From NCBI GenBank assembly GCA_023145535.1, contig JAGLDQ010000234.1:1-10669 (forward strand): DNA of 10,669 nt. The letters are read 5' to 3'. The notes beneath the pieces were generated by a model. The model saw nothing but the letters and a program-made list of their open reading frames with translations, ran no database searches and was not told the origin of the DNA. Source of the DNA: Cocleimonas sp. Its GTDB lineage: Bacteria > Pseudomonadota > Gammaproteobacteria > Thiotrichales > Thiotrichaceae. Shown here piece after piece: positions 6,339 through 10,669 of the stretch. The translations under genes and the position numbers were made by a program. Positions within the stretch are counted from its first letter, which is position 1. Each line of letters opens with the position of its first letter.

Positions 6339-7976
6339 ATGTACCATCAAAGAAAACTGGCCGTTGGCATTTCTGCTGTATTAGCACTCTCTACGCTTTC
6401 GGGCTGTAGTGCTAATCACAATGTGCAACAGTCATCTTCATACCAAAACGCTATGGGGGATATAGAATTTCAGAAAGCGGCTCATCTTCTACTCAAGTCA
6501 AATAAGCCACAGCAATATAAATACCAAAAACGTAAGGCGATAAAAAAAGCGACTTACCAACGTAAACGCGCGCATAAATCTCGCAAAGTGCATCAACCAA
6601 AGAAAGCGGCTGTCAAATTCCAAAAAACAGCATACCACTCTACTCGCACACAGACCCCGCGTAATACAAGTATCACATCAGACCTTGAAAGAGCGGCTGA
6701 GATACTCGGTCTTACCAAAAAACCTGCCTATAAGCAGCCAGTATACCGCCCTGCAAATAATCAGCAGCCGTATCGTCCCGCTAGAAAAAATAATGTATAT
6801 AGCAGTATATACACTTCAAACACCGAACGGGTGGCGCAGGAACTAGGTTTAATTCCCCAACCACAACAACCGCATGTAACTCAAGTACGCCATCAAGCGA
6901 ACGGCGGCGGTCACCATGCAATGTGGGAACGTATTTATCGCGGGCAAAAAATGCCTAATTATACCAACCACCCTTCTGTGCGCCGTTTTGTTAAGCATTA
7001 TGCGAGTGATCGTGCGCGTTTAAATCGTATCACTAACCGTGCCTCTAAATACCTATTTCAGATAGTGACTGAGCTAGAGCGCCGCGGCATGCCGACTGAA
7101 CTCGCCTTATTACCTTTTGTAGAAAGCGCCTATGTCAACACCGCGCGCTCTCATGCAGCAGCAGCGGGCATGTGGCAATTTATTCCAGAAACAGGTCGCC
7201 GATATGGTCTGAAACAACGACGCGGGTTTGATGGCCGTATGGATTCATTTGAGGCAACCCGCGCGGCTTTAGATTACCTGCAAAAACTAAATCGACAGTT
7301 CAATGGCGATTGGTTTCTTTCGCTTGCGGCTTATAATGCAGGCGAAGGACGGGTTGATCGTGCGATAAAATATAACAAACGCAGAGGTCGTCCAACCGAT
7401 TATTGGAACTTACGCCTACCCAAAGAAACGCGTGAATACGTGCCACGCTTATTGGCCTATAAAGAAATTATCCGCAACCCTAGACGCTATGGTATCCAAC
7501 TACCAAGAGCCGCTAGCCGTCCTGTATTAACTTCTATTTGGCTTAATAGAGCGGTAGATTTGCGTCAGGCAGCACGTCGTGCAGGGTTACCTGCCAATAC
7601 ATTGACCGAATTAAACCCTAGCTATTTGCAGGGCATAACAACACCGCGCTTATCGAAACGAGTTATCCTACCTGTCAATATTGCAGGTCGAGTACAACCT
7701 ATTCTACGTAGTATGCCGACGGTTCGTGATAGTAACTATCGCTATGCCAGATACTCCAAGAAAAAATACTCCAAGCGTTATAAAAGTTATAAAAAATCAA
7801 AAAAACGGGTTATTACACACCGTGTCCGTCGCGGCGAAACATTGTATAAAATTGCCGTACGCCATGGCACAACTGTCAAAAAAATTATGCGTATGAATAA
7901 AATGCGTTCATCACGAGTAAAGGCGGGAAAACGTATTCGTATTGCTAGCAAACGTTCTAGTCAACGTTATTCTTAA
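6339..7976 (+). CDS. mltD: membrane-bound lytic murein transglycosylase D
   Basis: This is a lipoprotein lytic transglycosylase that cleaves the MurNAc-GlcNAc bond of peptidoglycan from the periplasmic side, forming 1,6-anhydro ends. The 545 residues start with a lipoprotein signal ending in LSGC (C23). A long basic, Gln/Tyr-rich region follows (about 24-195), then the SLT family 1 domain (about 200-390) with LLPFVESAY (catalytic E262), AAAAGMWQFIPETG (273-286) and AAYNAGEGRV (330-339). Next are a degenerate LysM-like stretch (about 405-446), a Lys/Tyr/Arg-rich linker (464-490), and one clear C-terminal LysM (about 492-536: HRVRRGETLYKIAVRHGTT). E. coli MltD is about 450 residues with two LysM domains; here the extra length is mainly the N-terminal insert. 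The start is fixed by the signal peptide. A strong terminator follows 12 bases after the stop, so it is probably monocistronic. Confidence 0.93.
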   Translation: MYHQRKLAVGISAVLALSTLSGCSANHNVQQSSSYQNAMGDIEFQKAAHLLLKSNKPQQYKYQKRKAIKKATYQRKRAHKSRKVHQPKKAAVKFQKTAYHSTRTQTPRNTSITSDLERAAEILGLTKKPAYKQPVYRPANNQQPYRPARKNNVYSSIYTSNTERVAQELGLIPQPQQPHVTQVRHQANGGGHHAMWERIYRGQKMPNYTNHPSVRRFVKHYASDRARLNRITNRASKYLFQIVTELERRGMPTELALLPFVESAYVNTARSHAAAAGMWQFIPETGRRYGLKQRRGFDGRMDSFEATRAALDYLQKLNRQFNGDWFLSLAAYNAGEGRVDRAIKYNKRRGRPTDYWNLRLPKETREYVPRLLAYKEIIRNPRRYGIQLPRAASRPVLTSIWLNRAVDLRQAARRAGLPANTLTELNPSYLQGITTPRLSKRVILPVNIAGRVQPILRSMPTVRDSNYRYARYSKKKYSKRYKSYKKSKKRVITHRVRRGETLYKIAVRHGTTVKKIMRMNKMRSSRVKAGKRIRIASKRSSQRYS

Positions 7977-7987
7977 TCTGACAATCG

Positions 7988-8018
7988 AAAAAAGCCAACA
8001 ATTATGTTGGCTTTTTTT
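7988..8018 (+). terminator. intrinsic terminator of mltD
   Basis: AAGCCAACA (7992-8000) pairs with TGTTGGCTT (8005-8013) around an ATTA loop, followed by T7 (8012-8018) and preceded by A6 (7988-7993). This is a textbook rho-independent terminator. The flanking A-run means it could also work on the opposite strand, though no - strand gene needs it. Confidence 0.9.
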
Positions 8019-8042
8019 ATTGCGGCATCCATAGTTTGCAGT

Positions 8043-8648
8043 ATGAATAAAGAAATAAAGAAAAATAAACGGCGTAAGCAACTGCAACAACAACGCCGCT
8101 TATTAAGCACTTTACAACAAACACTCCTCTCACAAAAAATTTGCCAACAAGTCTCTCGTGCAAACTGCTTTAAGGAGGCACAGCATATTGCTTTGTATAC
8201 CCCCGTAAAAGGTGAGGCAAACCCCCTGCCCTTACAAGATGCATCAAATAAATCATTCTATTTACCCGTGCTTTCAACTGAACATAAATTTCATTTAAAC
8301 TTCGTAAAAATTCATAAAAACACAAAATACAAAAACAATATTTACGCAATACCTGAACCTATTTATACACCGCGCGATATTATTCCTGCAACACAATTAG
8401 ACTTAGTGATGATGCCGCTGGTAGCAACCGATAAAGAAGGGCATAGAATGGGTATGGGTGGGGGGTATTATGACCGTAGCTTTGCATTTAAATTAAACTC
8501 TGATGCCAATTCCCCCAAATTATTAGGCTTTGCTTATCACTTTCAACTGGTTGACCAACTAATAGCAGAGTCTTGGGATGTGCCTTTAGATTATATTGCG
8601 ACCGATAGGACACAGGATTTAATAACATGCTTTGATGGCGCTACGTAA
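8043..8648 (+). CDS. fau: 5-formyltetrahydrofolate cyclo-ligase
   Basis: The enzyme (also called ygfA; MTHFS) uses ATP to convert 5-formyl-THF to 5,10-methenyl-THF in the cytoplasm, recycling a stored, inhibitory folate. The 201-residue product shows the family's N-terminal basic helix (RRKQLQQQRRLLS), ALYTPVKGEANPLPL (50-64) at the substrate site, FYLPVL (72-77), and the ATP-binding MPLVATDKEGHRMGMGGGYYDR (124-145). An upstream in-frame ATG at 8004 is rejected because it lies inside the mltD terminator loop and adds 13 residues that match nothing in the family. The ATG at 8043 has no evident Shine-Dalgarno and sits only 25 bases past the terminator, so the transcript may be leaderless or nearly so. 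In many gammaproteobacteria this gene follows zapA and the 6S RNA gene; that context is absent here. A cupin gene follows after 21 bases, probably cotranscribed. Confidence 0.9.
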   Translation: MNKEIKKNKRRKQLQQQRRLLSTLQQTLLSQKICQQVSRANCFKEAQHIALYTPVKGEANPLPLQDASNKSFYLPVLSTEHKFHLNFVKIHKNTKYKNNIYAIPEPIYTPRDIIPATQLDLVMMPLVATDKEGHRMGMGGGYYDRSFAFKLNSDANSPKLLGFAYHFQLVDQLIAESWDVPLDYIATDRTQDLITCFDGAT

Positions 8649-8669
8649 CACGCTGGTAGGACTGATCAA

Positions 8670-8990
8670 ATGAAAAAAGTGAATCTCTCAGAGAAACTAT
8701 CCTTACTCAATGACTTCTGGAAACCAAAAATAATCGGCGAACTAAACCAACAAGTGATTAAACTAGCCAAGTTAAAAGGCGAATTTGTCTGGCATCAACA
8801 TAAAAATGAGGATGAAATGTTTATGGTGATCACAGGTTCACTTACCATCAAACTGAGAGATCAGACTATTGAGCTAAATGAAGGTGAATTTTTTATTATT
8901 CCCAGCGGTGTGGAGCATTTACCCATTGCCAAAGAAGAAGTCCATATCCTATTATTTGAGCCAAAAACTACTATTAAGACTGGTGATTAA
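8670..8990 (+). CDS. small single-domain cupin protein
   Basis: The 106-residue protein is a cupin_2-type barrel. Motif 1 is GEFVWHQHKNEDEMFMVITG (37-56), with H42, H44 and E49 in the HxHx4E metal-binding arrangement. Motif 2 is GEFFIIPSGVEHLP (72-85), with H83 as the fourth ligand. Such stand-alone cupins bind a metal ion; roles range from isomerases to dioxygenases to ligand sensors, and the sequence does not say which. TAGGA (8657-8661) provides a ribosome site 8 bases before the ATG. The 21-base gap after fau indicates cotranscription, but no functional link to folate metabolism is evident. Confidence 0.88.
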   Translation: MKKVNLSEKLSLLNDFWKPKIIGELNQQVIKLAKLKGEFVWHQHKNEDEMFMVITGSLTIKLRDQTIELNEGEFFIIPSGVEHLPIAKEEVHILLFEPKTTIKTGD

Positions 8991-9019
8991 GAATCATAAC
9001 TAGCGATAACCCCCTATAA

Positions 9020-9307
9020 AGATCGACAAAAGAAGTCCTTGAAAATCATCATATCGCCAAGGCCGCTTATCAACATATTGAATTTCAAGACTATCAGGGA
9101 CTTCCTGAACAGGCTCACACCCTGTTTATGGAAAAGAAGTTGTAACAAAAGCTGTCTTACTGGCACAATGCCTCATTACCTCACCCCCCAATCAACAACC
9201 TTTACCCGCCCTATCGTGTCGGATGGCGCTCCATTTACCCAGCCAACATAACATTGGTAAAGGCTTTACTAAAACTAATTGCCTATGCTAACTCATATCT
9301 ATATCCG
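9020..9307 (+). pseudogene. probable gene remnant, unidentified
   Basis: One frame is open from 9020 to 9307 except for a single TAA at 9143-9145. Before the stop it reads RSTKEVLENHHIAKAAYQHI and on to LFMEKKL. After the stop it reads QKLSYWHNASLPHPPINN, then YPPYRVGWRS. The composition looks protein-like in both halves, there is no start codon with a ribosome site at the left end, and the frame runs into recN. The simplest reading is the decayed 3' part of a gene carrying a nonsense mutation. I do not recognise the family. A different-frame ORF (9039-9251) opens with TTG and has a less protein-like composition. Confidence 0.4.
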
Positions 9308-10669
9308 TGATTTTGCCATTATTGAAACGCTAGATCTTGAACTGCAAACAGGAATGTCCGCTTTAACAGGCGAAACTGGCGCAGGAAAATCTATTCTTGT
9401 TGATGCAATCGGTCTTGTATTAGGTGACCGTGCTGATAGCGGCGTGGTACGTCACGGGGCTAAACAGGCTGAAATCACCTTATCTGTTGATATTAGCCGC
9501 ACGCCAATGGCGAAAAAATGGCTTGAAGATCAAGCCTTAGATCATGATAACACCTGTATTCTCAGGCGGGTTATTTCGACCGCAGGAAAGTCACGCGCTT
9601 GGATTAATGGCTCTCCGTCCAACCTTGGCTTATTGCGTCAATTAGGTGAGCAATTGGTCGAAATTCATGGGCAGCATGCGCATCAATCTTTAATGAAAAA
9701 AGAAAAGCAGCGCCAATTACTGGATGATTTTTCCCATAATGATGCGCTACTTGGAAAGCTAGAAACCAGCTATCAACAGTGGAAACAAGTAAATGACCAA
9801 TTTAACCGCCTATCCAATCAACAGAGTGATCATCAGGCAAAGCTAGATTTGTTACGCTTTCAAACACAAGAACTGGACACCCTAGAACTGGCTGAAAACG
9901 AGTATCAAGCACTGGATAAAGAGTATGATCGACTATCCAACTCAGAGCAGTTATTGGAGGTCTGCAAGCAAAGCATGCAACAGCTTTACGATGCGGATGA
10001 ACAATCTCTCTATTCACAATTAAGCGCGATTAACACCGAGATAGAGCAACAAAAATCATTAGATGAATACTTTAAAGAACCACATGAATTACTCTTAAGC
10101 GCACAAATACAAATACAAGAAGCCAGTGATTTATTGCGTCAGCATCAAGATGCCATTGCACTCGATCCTGAGCGTTTAAGCTGGGTTGAAAATCGACTAT
10201 CAGAAATTCATAACTTATCCCGAAAGCACCAAACTCCTCCCGAAAATCTTTATACCAAATGGACTCATCTCACGGCTGATTTACACGCATTAGAGACTGA
10301 TGACTATGATCTAGATGCCTTAGATGCCAAGCGCCAACAATTTCAAATAGACTATGTGCAACACGCTGAAAAACTCAGTACAAAACGCAAAATCGCGGCA
10401 AAAAAACTAGGCAAAAGCGTAACCTCTGCAATGCAAGCATTGGGGATGCAAGGAGGGATTTTTAATGTTGCAGTAACCTTTAGGAAAGACAGTACCGTCA
10501 GCGCCTATGGCTTAGATAAAATTGATTTTGAAGTCAGCGCCAACCCGGGCCAACCGCTAAAACCACTCATAAAAGTCGCCTCAGGTGGTGAATTATCACG
10601 TATATCATTAGCAATACAAATGATTGCCGCACAACAAGTGACCTTACCCGCGCTTATTTTTGATGAAGT
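9285..10669 (+). CDS. recN: DNA repair protein RecN, 3' end outside window
   Basis: RecN is an SMC-like ATPase that acts in recombinational repair of double-strand breaks. The visible 461 codons begin MLTHIYIRDFAIIETLDLEL, matching the usual RecN N-terminus. They contain Walker A GETGAGKS (29-36), LVEIHGQHAHQSL (about 123-135), a long coiled-coil-forming region rich in Gln, Leu and Glu (about 150-370), NPGQPLKPLIKVASGGELSR (ABC signature SGGELS) and a Walker B at the edge, LPALIFDE. About 95 residues are missing compared with the ~555-residue E. coli protein. The ATG at 9285 lacks an obvious Shine-Dalgarno. No CTGT-N8-ACAG LexA box is visible in the 290 bp upstream, although recN is SOS-controlled in E. 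coli. Confidence 0.95.
   Translation, partial: MLTHIYIRDFAIIETLDLELQTGMSALTGETGAGKSILVDAIGLVLGDRADSGVVRHGAKQAEITLSVDISRTPMAKKWLEDQALDHDNTCILRRVISTAGKSRAWINGSPSNLGLLRQLGEQLVEIHGQHAHQSLMKKEKQRQLLDDFSHNDALLGKLETSYQQWKQVNDQFNRLSNQQSDHQAKLDLLRFQTQELDTLELAENEYQALDKEYDRLSNSEQLLEVCKQSMQQLYDADEQSLYSQLSAINTEIEQQKSLDEYFKEPHELLLSAQIQIQEASDLLRQHQDAIALDPERLSWVENRLSEIHNLSRKHQTPPENLYTKWTHLTADLHALETDDYDLDALDAKRQQFQIDYVQHAEKLSTKRKIAAKKLGKSVTSAMQALGMQGGIFNVAVTFRKDSTVSAYGLDKIDFEVSANPGQPLKPLIKVASGGELSRISLAIQMIAAQQVTLPALIFDE

Noticed and set aside
7681..7896. Out-of-frame 71-codon ORF inside mltD
   Set aside because: It overlaps the Lys/Tyr-rich linker and LysM coding sequence in the mltD frame; it is a shadow with no domain or ribosome site.
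8004..8042. Upstream ATG start for the cyclo-ligase
   Set aside because: It lies in the loop of the mltD terminator, and the 13 added residues (MLAFFIAASIVCS) do not belong to the family N-terminus.
9802..10017. Antisense 71-codon ORF within recN
   Set aside because: It is fully inside the RecN coiled-coil coding region, whose sense frame is unambiguous.

Overview
The window looks like chromosomal DNA from a moderately AT-rich gammaproteobacterium. The clues are a YafS-type methyltransferase divergent from mltD, an intact RecN, a gammaproteobacterial-type 5-formyltetrahydrofolate cyclo-ligase, and a lipoprotein form of MltD. I cannot name a genus from sequence alone.

Left half (1-5040): two large secreted-protein genes on the + strand, not typical of the core genome. 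The first enters from outside the window and encodes a GH114/TM1410-like (PelA-hydrolase-like) TIM-barrel glycosidase. The second encodes a CotH-family kinase-like protein with a signal peptide. Both end in the same two-domain tail: a fibronectin type III domain followed by a ~170-residue terminal module that is very similar in the two. A more divergent copy of the terminal module also sits in front of the glycosidase barrel. A hydrolase and a kinase-like enzyme sharing one extracellular targeting tail suggests a small surface or matrix polysaccharide system. This is the most interesting part of the window.

A strong hairpin terminator (about 5080-5127) separates this locus from a convergent core block.

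Right half (5147-10669): yafS-like methyltransferase (- strand), a 376-bp divergent spacer where gloB lies in enterobacteria, mltD (membrane-bound lytic transglycosylase), a textbook terminator, fau (5-formyl-THF cyclo-ligase) with a small cupin gene just downstream, about 290 bp that looks like the wreck of a gene, and recN running off the right edge. These are housekeeping functions: cell-wall turnover, folate metabolism and double-strand-break repair. They have no evident functional link to the left-hand locus.

Limits: both edge genes are truncated. Domain calls are by eye from motifs, with no database search. Promoters are mostly not convincing.
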